Of a stretch of DNA of 64,000 nt, positions 1 through 8,689 are shown piece by piece; within the stretch, counting starts at the first letter, position 1; the number at the start of each line of letters is the position of its first letter. The stretch is from Thioclava sediminum (GTDB lineage: Bacteria; Pseudomonadota; Alphaproteobacteria; Rhodobacterales; Rhodobacteraceae): positions 1,054,001 to 1,118,000 of the forward strand of contig NZ_MPZV01000001.1 of NCBI RefSeq assembly GCF_002020355.1. Direction: 5' to 3'. The position numbers and the translations under genes are program-made. A model generated the notes under the pieces. That model had not been told where the DNA came from and ran no database searches. It worked only from the letters and a program-made list of their open reading frames with translations.

Positions 1-564
1 AGCTGCCATGTCGTGACAGCCTTCCCCGATCGTGTGGCGCAGCACCGAGCGATGCGCGAGCAGGTCGTAAATCTCGCCAGTCATGCAGCTCCGGAACCGC
101 TCGATCCGGCCCGCGCGCAGCGCCACCCATTTTGTATGGGTTCCCGGCAGACAGATCGTGCCCTCGAAGCCGGGATTGCGCAGCAGAAAGCCCGCTATCT
201 GGGTCTCTTCGCCGCGCATCACGTCGGGCGGGCTGTCCTGACGCAGGCCGCAGGCGATATAGACCGGGCGCGCCGCGTGATCCGGCACCCGCACGAGGCG
301 CGGTTGGGCGGCGCAGGGCACCGGCGCATAGGGCGCCTCGGCCCAGCCCTGACGCGAACCGACCATGCCGCAGGTCACGACCGGGGCCGCGCCCCAGCCC
401 GCAACGGCGTCTTCCAGCACCGGGCCGAACTCGGGGGGGGTAAGCTTGCCCATCCCCTGCTCCGAGCTCCGTCGGTCGAGCACCTCGCGCCCGCGCATCG
501 CCCAGACGCGCAGATGCGTCGTGCCCCAATCGGCGGCGATCCAGTCGGGAGCCGCGTCACTCAT
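1..564 (-). CDS. dgoK: 2-dehydro-3-deoxygalactonokinase, 3' end beyond the window
   Basis: Phosphorylates 2-keto-3-deoxygalactonate to the 6-phosphate in the De Ley-Doudoroff galactose pathway; cytoplasmic. The first 188 codons are present and the rest lies left of position 1. The N-terminus MSDAAPDWIAADWGTTHLRV carries the DWGTT phosphate-binding loop of this kinase family. Further in are GMVGSRQGWAEAPY and CLPGTHTKWV, both typical of DgoK. The ATG overlaps the stop of the alpha-galactosidase gene as ATGA, so the two are translationally coupled. KDPGal aldolase (dgoA), the usual partner, would be expected next on the left, outside the window. Family assignment is firm; only length and C-terminus cannot be checked. 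Confidence 0.93.
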   Translation of the reverse strand, partial: MSDAAPDWIAADWGTTHLRVWAMRGREVLDRRSSEQGMGKLTPPEFGPVLEDAVAGWGAAPVVTCGMVGSRQGWAEAPYAPVPCAAQPRLVRVPDHAARPVYIACGLRQDSPPDVMRGEETQIAGFLLRNPGFEGTICLPGTHTKWVALRAGRIERFRSCMTGEIYDLLAHRSVLRHTIGEGCHDMAA

Positions 565-2633
565 AGTCTTTCTCCTTCAATCACGTGAATGCGCTCGGGG
601 AAGGTCCAGGGCAGGGTAAGCCCCTGCCCCATCAGCGCTTGCCCGCTGAGCGTAATCGGTCCGGTCTTAAGCGCGGGTGTCCCACGCGACAACCGGGGCA
701 GATCTTCCGCGGTGATCAGCCGCAACCGGTAGCGCGCTGCCCGGTCCAACCCGGTCAGCCGCAGCGGGCGCGGCAGGATCTGCGCAGAGGTTGCCGCCTG
801 ACCTGCGAAGGCCACGAAACGGCTGCCATCCTCGGCCAGCTGCAACTCGGCGATCACGGCCGGGTCGGCGCTGTCGAGCCGCAGGATATCCGCGCGCATC
901 CGCCAGTCGCGGTTGCCCTTCCACCAGCGGGTGACGGAGGTCAGAACCTCTGCCTCCTCCGCGGTCAACTCGCGCGGGTCCATCTCGAAACCCATGTGTC
1001 GTTGCGCCGCGACCCAGGCCCGGGTGCGAATGTCGATCACCCTCCCCGATGTGTGGCAATGGCGCGGGCCGACATGAGAGCCGGTGACGCAGCTCGGCAG
1101 GAACAGCGCTGCATCATGCTGGATGCGCAGACGTTCGAGCGCGTCGTTGCTGTCCGAGAGCCAGACCCGGCCCGTGCGTTCGAGGATGCCGAAATCAATC
1201 CGCCCGCCGCCCGAAGCACAGCTTTCGAACTCCACGTCTGGATGGGCCGCGCGGAGCCGGTCGAGCAGATCGTAAAGGCCGCGCGCCTGCGCGGCGTCTG
1301 GATGCGGCAGCACCCGGTTATGGTCCCATTTGACGTAAGAGATCGCATAGGCCGAGAGCACCGCGTCGATCGCCGCGAAAAGATGATCGCGCACCGCCGG
1401 GTTCGCCATGTCGAGCACGCGCTGCTGGCGGCCTTCGATCTGATCGTGCGGGCCCAGCAGCCAGTCGGGATGGGCGCGGGCCAGATCGCTGTCGCGGTTG
1501 ACCATCTCGGGCTCGAACCAGAGGCCGAACTCCATCCCGAGGCTTTGCACATGATCGACCAGCGGCGTCAGCCCGTCGGGATATTTGCGCGGATCGACCG
1601 TCCAGTCGCCCAGCGACGTGGTGTCGTCGTCGCGCTTGCCGAACCAGCCATCGTCGAGCACGAAACGCTCTGCGCCAAGTGCGGCGGCGCGCTCTGCGAT
1701 GGCTTTCAGCTCGGCCAGATCATGTTTGAAATAGACCGCTTCCCAGCAGTTGTAATGCACCGGGCGCGCCTTGGCCCAAGGGGCGCGTTTGCGCAGGTGG
1801 CGCTGGAAGGCGACCGCGCAGCCATTCGACCCCGCTTCTGAGAAAGCGGCATACAGCGTCGCGGTCTCGAACCGCGTCGCCGGTTCCGGCTCGGAGCCGC
1901 TGGCATGGCCGAACTGGATTTGCCTGCGCCCGTCGGGCAGTTCTTCGGCGACCATCCGATGCCCGCCGGACCAGCCGTAATGGAAGGCGCGGGTTTCGCC
2001 TTGGGTCTTGGTCGCCCCGCGCGCGGGCAGGATCAACCCGGGGAAATGCTCGTGCCCGGTACGGCCCGTATGGTTGTCGCGCACGCGCTGGCCGGGGCGC
2101 CACGGGGTCGGCTCGATCTGGAATTCCCCGATCCAGCGACCGGAGAACTCATGCATCTCGTCGGCCAGTTGCGGGCCGGGAAAGACAGGCGCGGCGAGCC
2201 AATGGAGCGTGATCGGCGCATCGCTCTCCAGCTCGGCGCGGGCCGAGATCAGACCGGTGTCGGGGTCGAGCGTGAAATGCGCACTATAGCGCAGCCCGAG
2301 CGCCGCATCGCGATAGGTAAGCGTCAATTCGCTGCCGGTCTGCGTCTCGCTCTCGAAGCGGAAGGCGGGCCGCAGAGGCCGCCCTGCCCCGTCGCGCGCA
2401 ATCAGACCCGGCTCGCCCGGGAAGCTCTGGCTCGCTTCGGGGCAGATCGAGACCTCCGGCGCGCGGTCGAGCATCCCGCCGGTAACATCCGGCACGCTCG
2501 CCGCGGCCAAGCTTGCGAGGTCTTCCCCCTCGGGCAGCGCCGCGCCCCAATAGACGATCTCGGGAAGCCGGTCGTCGTGACCCGCCAGAACGAGGCTCTG
2601 GCGGGCGTCTTGCAAATGCCACGTGCGGATCAT
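561..2633 (-). CDS. alpha-galactosidase, GH36 family
   Basis: Hydrolyses alpha-galactosides (melibiose, raffinose type) to free galactose; 690 residues with no signal peptide, so cytoplasmic and acting after import. The GH36 core is clear: VLDDGWFGKRDDD, GLWFEPEMVNRDSDL, YVKWDHNR with the nucleophile Asp near residue 437, and ESCASGGGRIDFG followed by WLSDSNDALERLRIQ with the acid/base Asp. I start at MIRTWHLQ because this ATG overlaps the upstream permease stop as ATGA; a longer open frame upstream only shadows the permease gene. Products would feed galactose dehydrogenase, DgoD and DgoK encoded nearby. Confidence 0.93.
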   Translation of the reverse strand: MIRTWHLQDARQSLVLAGHDDRLPEIVYWGAALPEGEDLASLAAASVPDVTGGMLDRAPEVSICPEASQSFPGEPGLIARDGAGRPLRPAFRFESETQTGSELTLTYRDAALGLRYSAHFTLDPDTGLISARAELESDAPITLHWLAAPVFPGPQLADEMHEFSGRWIGEFQIEPTPWRPGQRVRDNHTGRTGHEHFPGLILPARGATKTQGETRAFHYGWSGGHRMVAEELPDGRRQIQFGHASGSEPEPATRFETATLYAAFSEAGSNGCAVAFQRHLRKRAPWAKARPVHYNCWEAVYFKHDLAELKAIAERAAALGAERFVLDDGWFGKRDDDTTSLGDWTVDPRKYPDGLTPLVDHVQSLGMEFGLWFEPEMVNRDSDLARAHPDWLLGPHDQIEGRQQRVLDMANPAVRDHLFAAIDAVLSAYAISYVKWDHNRVLPHPDAAQARGLYDLLDRLRAAHPDVEFESCASGGGRIDFGILERTGRVWLSDSNDALERLRIQHDAALFLPSCVTGSHVGPRHCHTSGRVIDIRTRAWVAAQRHMGFEMDPRELTAEEAEVLTSVTRWWKGNRDWRMRADILRLDSADPAVIAELQLAEDGSRFVAFAGQAATSAQILPRPLRLTGLDRAARYRLRLITAEDLPRLSRGTPALKTGPITLSGQALMGQGLTLPWTFPERIHVIEGERL

Positions 2634-3475
2634 TTCACCGCCCCGAGCGTCAGCCCTGCGATGAAGTGTTTCTGCATCAGGAAGAACATCGCCACCGGCG
2701 GCAGCGCGGCGAGGATCGAGCCTGCCGACACCAGTTGCCACGCCGCGACCCATTGGCCGTTGAGCGATTGCAGCCCGGCTGTGATCGGCTGGGTATCCGC
2801 CCCCGTGGTCAGCACCGTCGCCCAGAAATAGTCGTTCCAGATGAAGGTGAAGATCAGCACCGACAGCGCCGCGATTGCGGGCCGAACCAAGGGCAGCACG
2901 ATATGCCAGAAGATCTGCCATTCGCCAACGCCCTCGACCCGGGCGGCCTCGATCAGCTCTTTCGGCAGTGCCTTGATGAAGTTGCGCATGAAGAGCGTGC
3001 AGAAGCCGGTCTGGAAGGCGACATGGAACAGCGCGAGCCCCGTGATCGTGTCGTAAAGCCCCATCTTCACCGTCAGGTCGCGCACCGGCACCATCAGGAT
3101 CTGGAAGGGCACGAAGTTCCCCGCCACGAAGATGAAGAAGATCAGCAGGTTGCCCTTGAACTTGTAGACGGCGAGCGCAAAGCCCGTGAGGCAGGACAGT
3201 GCGACCGCCCCGATCACCGTCGGGATCGTCACCTTGAACGAGTTCAGCATGTAGCTGGCAAAGGGCGAGTTCTTGAACACGTCGAGATAGTTCGAAAACG
3301 CCAGATAGGACGGTATGCCGAAGTAGTTGCCCTGCGCGAGATCGCTGGAGGGCCGGATCGAGGTAACGGCGACGCCCAGAAGCGGCAGCAGCCAGACCAC
3401 CAGCATCACCGGAAGGGCTATCTGATAGGTCAGCCGGGCGGCGGGGCTCATGGATTGAATGGGTTTGGGAAACAT
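2630..3475 (-). CDS. carbohydrate ABC transporter permease, MalG type (CUT1)
   Basis: Inner-membrane subunit of a CUT1 sugar importer, 281 residues with about six hydrophobic segments. The EAA loop that docks on the ATPase reads ELIEAARVEGVGEWQIFWHI near residue 175. The C-terminus KHFIAGLTLGAVK is the usual MalG-type ending. It pairs with the MalF-type permease just upstream (1 bp gap between stop and this ATG) and shares its stop with the alpha-galactosidase start. Context makes the likely substrate a galactoside or galactose, an inference from the neighbouring glycosidases and DgoK. Confidence 0.92.
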   Translation of the reverse strand: MFPKPIQSMSPAARLTYQIALPVMLVVWLLPLLGVAVTSIRPSSDLAQGNYFGIPSYLAFSNYLDVFKNSPFASYMLNSFKVTIPTVIGAVALSCLTGFALAVYKFKGNLLIFFIFVAGNFVPFQILMVPVRDLTVKMGLYDTITGLALFHVAFQTGFCTLFMRNFIKALPKELIEAARVEGVGEWQIFWHIVLPLVRPAIAALSVLIFTFIWNDYFWATVLTTGADTQPITAGLQSLNGQWVAAWQLVSAGSILAALPPVAMFFLMQKHFIAGLTLGAVK

Positions 3476-3476
3476 C

Positions 3477-4412
3477 TCACAGGCCCCTTTCGTCGCGCCA
3501 CATCTTCCAGATGAAGCCCGAAATGAAGATCATCATGATCGCGAACAGCACCACCGCGATCGCCGCGCCGTAGCCCATGCGATAGCCGTATTCCGAGAGC
3601 GCCTGCTCATACATGTAGTAGGACAGCACCCGCGAAGAGCCGAACGGCCCGCCATCGGTCATGATCGAGACGAGATCGAAGCTGCGCAGCGCACCGATCA
3701 CGGTGACGACGACCGCGATGAAGGTGGCCGGGCGCAATTGCGGCAGCACGACATACCAGAGCATCTTGATGCCCTTAGCCCCGTCGAGACGCGCCGCCTC
3801 GATCTGGTCGGGCGCGACCGCGTTCAGACCGGTCAGATAGAGGATCATGCAATAGGCGATCTGCGGCCACAGACCGGCGGCGATGATCCCGTAGGTCACC
3901 GTGTTCGGGTTGGCGAGGATCGCGATCCCGGTCCCGTCGAGCCATTTCGTCAGCTCGAAGAACAGCCCGAAGCCGGGTGCGTAGAACCACGAGAAGATCA
4001 GGCCGACCACGACCTGAGAGATCACGAAGGGGAAGAAGAACAGCGATTTGTAGATCCGGATGCCGCGCACGGTCTGGTTCAGGAAAAGCGCGATGAACAG
4101 CCCGAACGGGATCGCCAGCATATAGAGCACCAGCCAGATCAGGTTGTTCTTGAGGCTGGTGTAGAAAGCATCGTCATCGAGCAGCTCGAGATAGTTCTCG
4201 ATCCCGATCCAGTGCTTCGCGCTCAGCCCGTCCCATTGGAAGAACGAGATCCACATCGACTCTCCGATCGGGATCAGCACGTAGATCAGGAACATCAGCA
4301 CGCCGGGGGCGAGAAACAGCCAGGGCGCAAGTTTGCGGTTCAACCGGCGGCGGCGCGGTGCGGGCATGCCGGTCTCCGCGCGCGGCTCGGACATAGCGGG
4401 TGAGACGGTCAT
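3477..4412 (-). CDS. sugar ABC transporter permease, MalF/UgpA type (CUT1)
   Basis: Second membrane subunit of the galactoside importer, 311 residues, six predicted membrane spans after a basic N-terminal tail (RRRRLNRK). The EAA loop is DQIEAARLDGAKGIKMLWYV. I take the internal ATG giving MTVSPAMSEP because a GAGGAG ribosome site sits about 7 bases before it; an in-frame ATG 14 codons earlier has none. It follows the binding-protein gene after a 72-base gap that holds a hairpin, as usual when binding protein must be made in excess. Confidence 0.92.
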   Translation of the reverse strand: MTVSPAMSEPRAETGMPAPRRRRLNRKLAPWLFLAPGVLMFLIYVLIPIGESMWISFFQWDGLSAKHWIGIENYLELLDDDAFYTSLKNNLIWLVLYMLAIPFGLFIALFLNQTVRGIRIYKSLFFFPFVISQVVVGLIFSWFYAPGFGLFFELTKWLDGTGIAILANPNTVTYGIIAAGLWPQIAYCMILYLTGLNAVAPDQIEAARLDGAKGIKMLWYVVLPQLRPATFIAVVVTVIGALRSFDLVSIMTDGGPFGSSRVLSYYMYEQALSEYGYRMGYGAAIAVVLFAIMMIFISGFIWKMWRDERGL

Positions 4413-4444
4413 CGTCGCACTCCTCGGATCTGGAAAAACAGGAA

Positions 4445-4474
4445 GGGGCGGCACCCTGCAACAGGCACCGCCCC
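4445..4474 (-). repeat. intercistronic hairpin after the galactoside binding-protein gene
   Basis: GGGGCGG at 4445-4451 pairs with CCGCCCC at 4468-4474, with partial pairing further in. It lies 10 bases past the binding-protein stop and before the permease gene. No T-run follows, so an mRNA 3'-end stabiliser or partial terminator is more likely than a full stop. Confidence 0.6.
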
Positions 4475-4484
4475 TCGGGGAGGA

Positions 4485-5720
4485 TCAGTTCTTGTAGACG
4501 CGCTGACGCACCTTCTCGAGACGCTCGAGGATTGCGTCGAGATGGTCGGGATAGGCCATGAATTCCTGGAAGCCTTCCATGCCCGCCTTCGCCATCTGCG
4601 CCGGTGCGTCACGATCGAAGAACTGCGCGATGCCGCCATCGGCCGTGGACAGGATCTTGAAGCCCGCCTGCAAATAGGGATCGTCGCCCACCGAAGAGTT
4701 CTTGTTGATCGGCAGCTGACCGAGTTCTTCGTTCATCTTGGTCTGCACATCGGCCTTTGCGACATAGGCGAGGAACTTCTTGGCGTCCGCCTTGTTCTTC
4801 GCGCCTGCCGGGATGTGGATCGTATCGGTCGGCGCTTCTTCGGCGCGCGGGATATCCGGGTTGATCGTCGGGAAGTCCATGAAGCCCAGCGTGTCATTGG
4901 TCATCCCGCCATCCTTGAAGGTGGCGACGGCGAAGTTGCCCATGACGTAGTTCGCGGCCTTGCCCTGCACGATATTCGACACCGCATCCTGCCAGTCGAT
5001 CGCGGCGACGTTCTTGGTGGTGTAGGGCAGAACCTTCTTCCACTCCGCGAAGACGGCCTTCACCCGGTCATCGGTCCACGGAATCTCGCCGCTGGTGAGC
5101 TTCATGTGGAAGTCGTAGCCGTTGGTGCGCAGGTCGAGATAGTCGAAAATCCCTGCCGCCGGCCACAGCGCCTTGGTGCCCGTGGTCAGGCAGTCGACGC
5201 CCATCTCCTTGAACTTCTTGCAGTTCGAGATGAACTCGTCCCAAGTCTTGGGCACCTCCACCCCGGCCTTCTTGTAGACGTCTTTGTTATAGTAGATGCC
5301 CCACTGGTAGTAGGTATAGGGCACGCCCCATTGCTTGCCGTCGATGGTCATCGACTTGAGCGCGGAGCCGAGGCTGTCCTTGAGCCCGTTCTCCTCCCAG
5401 ACATCGGACACATCGGTGAACTGCCCGGCATTGACGAAGGGTGCCATGCGGTTGCCCGCATACCAGTTCGCCAGATCGGGGCTGTCGGCGGTCAGGAAGT
5501 TGCGGATCGCGGTCTTGTAGCCCTCGTGATCGAAGGTGTTCACCTCGACTTTCACATCCGGATTTTCGGCCTCGAAGCCTTTCACGAGCTGTTCGAACGC
5601 GGCTTTCGGCGCCGGATCGGACGCGTCGGTGAAGAGCTTGAGCACACGCTGCTCGGCCATCGCCGGAATGGCGATAGAGCCCATCAGCGCCACAAGCGCG
5701 GTGGTTTTCAGGAAATTCAT
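4485..5720 (-). CDS. extracellular sugar-binding protein of CUT1 importer
   Basis: Periplasmic solute-binding protein (family 1, MalE/UgpB-like), 411 residues. A Sec signal peptide MNFLKTTALVALMGSIAIPA ends in AMA before EQRVLKLF. The body has family features such as FEQLVKGFEAENPDVKVEVN and VPYTYYQWGIYYNKDVYKKAG. The start is fixed by GGGAGGAGAA seven bases before the ATG; an upstream in-frame ATG would put 17 odd residues before the signal peptide. It is the first gene of the leftward galactoside operon (binding protein, two permeases, alpha-galactosidase, dgoK) and faces the IclR gene across a short regulatory region. Confidence 0.93.
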   Translation of the reverse strand: MNFLKTTALVALMGSIAIPAMAEQRVLKLFTDASDPAPKAAFEQLVKGFEAENPDVKVEVNTFDHEGYKTAIRNFLTADSPDLANWYAGNRMAPFVNAGQFTDVSDVWEENGLKDSLGSALKSMTIDGKQWGVPYTYYQWGIYYNKDVYKKAGVEVPKTWDEFISNCKKFKEMGVDCLTTGTKALWPAAGIFDYLDLRTNGYDFHMKLTSGEIPWTDDRVKAVFAEWKKVLPYTTKNVAAIDWQDAVSNIVQGKAANYVMGNFAVATFKDGGMTNDTLGFMDFPTINPDIPRAEEAPTDTIHIPAGAKNKADAKKFLAYVAKADVQTKMNEELGQLPINKNSSVGDDPYLQAGFKILSTADGGIAQFFDRDAPAQMAKAGMEGFQEFMAYPDHLDAILERLEKVRQRVYKN

Positions 5721-5766
5721 TCGGTTCTCCTCCCGTTTCAGTAGCACATGGCTCAAAGATTTTAGT

Positions 5767-5800
5767 TTCAAATATTGGAACCATGTTTTACATATTGAAA
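5767..5800. promoter_or_regulatory. probable IclR operator pair between binding-protein and iclR genes
   Basis: The AT-rich divergent region holds an imperfect palindrome TTCAAATATTGGAA (5767-5780, 12 of 14 positions symmetric) and a weaker copy TTTACATATTGAAA (5787-5800, 10 of 14). Both sit where the leftward galactoside promoter and the rightward iclR promoter should lie. Regulator assignment is by position only. Confidence 0.5.
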
Positions 5801-5847
5801 TGCTGCCGCGAATCTCTCATCCTGTCAACAGCCCTGAGGAGGAGCCT

Positions 5848-6651
5848 ATGAACGACGCCACGCCAAAGCCGGAGAAATCCGACGGCACGGTTGGACGCAC
5901 GCTGGCCGTGCTCGACCGCGTTGCCGAATTCGGCCGCCCCGTGCGTTTCGCCGAGTTGCTGCCGGTCTGCGATCTGCCCAAGGCGACCCTGTATCGCTTC
6001 CTGCAGACGCTCACGAACCAGGGCATGCTCGCCTTCGACGAGGATCGTCAGACCTATAGGCCGGGCCTGCGCCTCGTGCGCCTCGCCCATGCAGCTTGGG
6101 CGCAAAGTTCGCTTGCGCCGATTGCGGCGCCCTACCTCGACCAACTGTCGAAGGAGACCGGCCAGACGTTGCACCTCGCGCAGCTCGATCAGGGCATGGT
6201 GCTCTATGTCGACAAGCGCAACGCCTCGCGCCCGGTCGAGATGTTCTCGCAATCGGGCAAGGTCGGTCCGGCCTATTGCACGGGCGTGGGCAAGGCGATG
6301 CTCGCCTATCTGCCGGAGGACGCGCTGCAGAATGCGCTGACGCGGCAGAGCTTTCATCGCTTCACGGAACACACCCTGACCGACGCGACGAGCCTGCGCG
6401 CCGAGCTTGAAAACATCCGCAAGCGCGGTTTTGCCTGGGACGACGAGGAGCACGAGCCCGGCATCCGCTGCATCGCCGCTCCGATCCTGTCGCCGCAGGG
6501 CCGCGTTCTGGGCGCGCTCTCGATCACCTCGGGTCAGCCCGACGGTCAAAAACAACTCGAAACCTATGCCCCGCTGATCCTCGAGACGGCGGAGAAGATC
6601 GCGAAAGCGGCCAGTGACTGGCGCTTTCCGGAACAGAAACGCGCCGACTGA
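5848..6651 (+). CDS. IclR-family transcriptional regulator of the galactose cluster
   Basis: A 267-residue regulator with an N-terminal winged helix-turn-helix (about 15-75, including LPVCDLPKATLYRFLQTL) and the IclR effector domain (about 90-255) with GPAYCTGVGKAMLAYLP and IRCIAAPILSPQGRVLGALS. The start follows GAGGAGG by four bases; a longer frame upstream is the shadow of the divergent gene. It heads the rightward operon and is divergent from the importer genes, so it probably controls both arms. The ligand may be galactose, galactonate or KDGal; many IclR regulators sense such sugar acids, but nothing here fixes it. Confidence 0.92.
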   Translation: MNDATPKPEKSDGTVGRTLAVLDRVAEFGRPVRFAELLPVCDLPKATLYRFLQTLTNQGMLAFDEDRQTYRPGLRLVRLAHAAWAQSSLAPIAAPYLDQLSKETGQTLHLAQLDQGMVLYVDKRNASRPVEMFSQSGKVGPAYCTGVGKAMLAYLPEDALQNALTRQSFHRFTEHTLTDATSLRAELENIRKRGFAWDDEEHEPGIRCIAAPILSPQGRVLGALSITSGQPDGQKQLETYAPLILETAEKIAKAASDWRFPEQKRAD

Positions 6652-6683
6652 ACCCCGGCGCGTAAAAACAGGGAGGAGACCCC

Positions 6684-7745
6684 GTGAGCGGAGTCGCATT
6701 GGAGAAGATCGTCAAACGGTTTGGCGATGCGGAGGTGATCCACGGCGTCGATCTGACGGTCGACCCGGGGGAATTCTGTGTTTTCGTCGGGCCGTCCGGC
6801 TGTGGCAAGTCGACGCTTTTGCGGATGATCGCGGGGTTGGAGGAGACCTCGGACGGTGCGATCCGCATCGGTGGGCGCGAAGTCACGAAGGCCGAACCCG
6901 CCGAGCGCGGCATCGCGATGGTGTTTCAGACCTACGCGCTCTACCCGCATATGACGGTGGGCGAGAATATGGGCTTCGGGCTGAAGATGAACGGCCATCC
7001 GAAGGCCCAGATTAGCGACAAGGTGCAGGAAGCCGCGCGAATCCTGAAGCTGGAACCGCTTCTGGACCGAAAGCCTGCCGCACTCTCGGGCGGTCAGCGC
7101 CAGCGTGTGGCCATCGGCCGCGCGATCACCCGTGGCCCGGAGGTGTTCCTCTTCGACGAACCGCTCTCGAACCTCGATGCCGAATTGCGCGTCGAGATGC
7201 GCGCCGAGATCGCGCGTCTGCACCGTGAGATCGGGGCAACGATGATCTACGTTACCCACGATCAGGTCGAAGCGATGACGATGGCCGACAAGATCGTCGT
7301 GCTGCGCGCGGGAAATATCGAACAGGTCGGAAGCCCGATGGAGCTTTACGACGATCCCGACAATCGCTTCGTTGCGGGCTTCATGGGCTCGCCTTCGATG
7401 AACTTCCTCGCCGCGACCGTGGTGGAGGGCCAGCTCGACGTGCCCGCTTTGGGGCAGCGCGTCGACAGTCCCGTCGCCTTGCCCGCGGACGGCACGAAGC
7501 TGGAAATCGGCATCCGCCCCAACGCGCTGCGCCTGAGCGGCTCGGACGGCAACTTCACCATCGAGATGGCCGAGAACCTTGGCGGCGTCAGCTATGCGCA
7601 TCTCGACGCGGCCTCCGGCGAGCGCGTCGTGGTCGAGACCGATCAGCGCCTCCACGGCGCGGTGGGCGGCAAGACCGGGCTCAGCTTCGATCCGGCTTCG
7701 GTCTATGTGTTCGACACCAGCACGGGCGCACGGGTGCGCGGATGA
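6684..7745 (+). CDS. sugar ABC transporter ATP-binding protein, UgpC/MsmK type
   Basis: Cytoplasmic ATPase of the galactoside CUT1 importer, 353 residues. Walker A is GPSGCGKST (36-44), the Q-loop lies in MVFQTYALYPHM, the signature is LSGGQRQRVAIGRA and Walker B is VFLFDEPLSNLDAE. A C-terminal TOBE/regulatory domain follows residue 240. Starts with GTG five bases after GGGAGGAG. The permeases and binding protein lie on the other side of the divergent promoter, so this importer is split between two opposed transcripts. The next gene overlaps its end by ATGA. Confidence 0.92.
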   Translation: MSGVALEKIVKRFGDAEVIHGVDLTVDPGEFCVFVGPSGCGKSTLLRMIAGLEETSDGAIRIGGREVTKAEPAERGIAMVFQTYALYPHMTVGENMGFGLKMNGHPKAQISDKVQEAARILKLEPLLDRKPAALSGGQRQRVAIGRAITRGPEVFLFDEPLSNLDAELRVEMRAEIARLHREIGATMIYVTHDQVEAMTMADKIVVLRAGNIEQVGSPMELYDDPDNRFVAGFMGSPSMNFLAATVVEGQLDVPALGQRVDSPVALPADGTKLEIGIRPNALRLSGSDGNFTIEMAENLGGVSYAHLDAASGERVVVETDQRLHGAVGGKTGLSFDPASVYVFDTSTGARVRG

Positions 7746-8662
7746 GCCTTGCTATCGGCCTCGTGGGGCTGGGAGCGATCGCCCGCGCCCAGCACCTTCC
7801 CGCGATTGCGGAGACGGACGGCGTGCATCTCGCCGCCATCGCGAGCCGCAATGCCACCCTGCCCGACCTGCCAAGCTATCCCGACCTGCGCGCCATGCTG
7901 GACGCCGAACCCGAGATCGGCGCCGTCTCACTCTGCACACCGCCGCAGGGGCGGTTCGATCAGGCGATGGCAGTGCTGCGCGCGGGTCGTCACCTGATGC
8001 TCGAAAAGCCGCCCGGCATGACGCTGAGCGAGGTCGAGGCGCTGCGCGAGACCGCAGCCAAGGCGGGGCTGACGATCTTCGCGACCTGGCATTCGCGCGA
8101 GGCGGCAGCCGTGGACGCGGCGCGCCAATGGCTCGCCGGGCGCGAGATTTCCGAAATCCGGATCGACTGGCGCGAGGATGTGCGCAAATGGCATCCCGGG
8201 CAGGAGTGGATCTGGCAGCCGGGCGGGCTCGGGGTCTTCGATCCCGGCATCAACGCGCTCTCGATCCTGACCCGCATCCTGCGCCAGCCGGTGCGGCTAA
8301 CAGCAGCCGCGCTTAGCATCCCGCAGGGCCGCCAGACCCCGATCGCCGCTGATCTGGAGATGTGCGCGGGCGCGACCCCGATCACTGCCGCGTTCGACTG
8401 GCGGGAAACGGGTGACGAGCTGTGGCGCATCACCCTTCAGACCGAACGCGGCACGGCCATGCTCGACAAGGGCGGCGCGGAGTTCAGCGTCGATGGCGAG
8501 GTGATCGCCACGGGCGAGAACCGCGAATACGCCAATCTCTACGCCCGGATGCGCGATCTGGTGCGCGCCGGCCAAAGCGATCTCGACCTCGCGCCGATGC
8601 GCCTCGTCGCAGACGCCTTCATCAACGCACGTTTCGCGATCACCGATCCTTTCGACGCCTGA
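7742..8662 (+). CDS. Gfo/Idh/MocA-family oxidoreductase, probable D-galactose 1-dehydrogenase
   Basis: Predicted to oxidise D-galactose (possibly also L-arabinose) at C1 to the lactone with NAD(P)+, the first step of the De Ley-Doudoroff route. 306 residues with N-terminal Rossmann motif GLVGLGAIARAQHLPAI and the EKPPGMTLSEVE motif near residue 90, typical of bacterial galactose/arabinose dehydrogenases of this family. The next motifs are TWHSREAAAV and WIWQPGGLGVFDPGINALSI. It overlaps the ATPase gene by ATGA and is followed by dgoD, which supports galactose. No lactonase gene is visible in the window, so ring opening may be spontaneous or encoded elsewhere. Confidence 0.85.
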   Translation: MSLAIGLVGLGAIARAQHLPAIAETDGVHLAAIASRNATLPDLPSYPDLRAMLDAEPEIGAVSLCTPPQGRFDQAMAVLRAGRHLMLEKPPGMTLSEVEALRETAAKAGLTIFATWHSREAAAVDAARQWLAGREISEIRIDWREDVRKWHPGQEWIWQPGGLGVFDPGINALSILTRILRQPVRLTAAALSIPQGRQTPIAADLEMCAGATPITAAFDWRETGDELWRITLQTERGTAMLDKGGAEFSVDGEVIATGENREYANLYARMRDLVRAGQSDLDLAPMRLVADAFINARFAITDPFDA

Positions 8663-8689
8663 TCGCGCCCACTAACCCTGAGGACCGTC

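Noticed and set aside
585-1841. Long plus-strand open frame opposite the alpha-galactosidase
   Set aside because: Its reading is arginine/proline-rich low-quality protein and it lies wholly on the complement of a clear GH36 gene; high GC makes such antisense frames common here.
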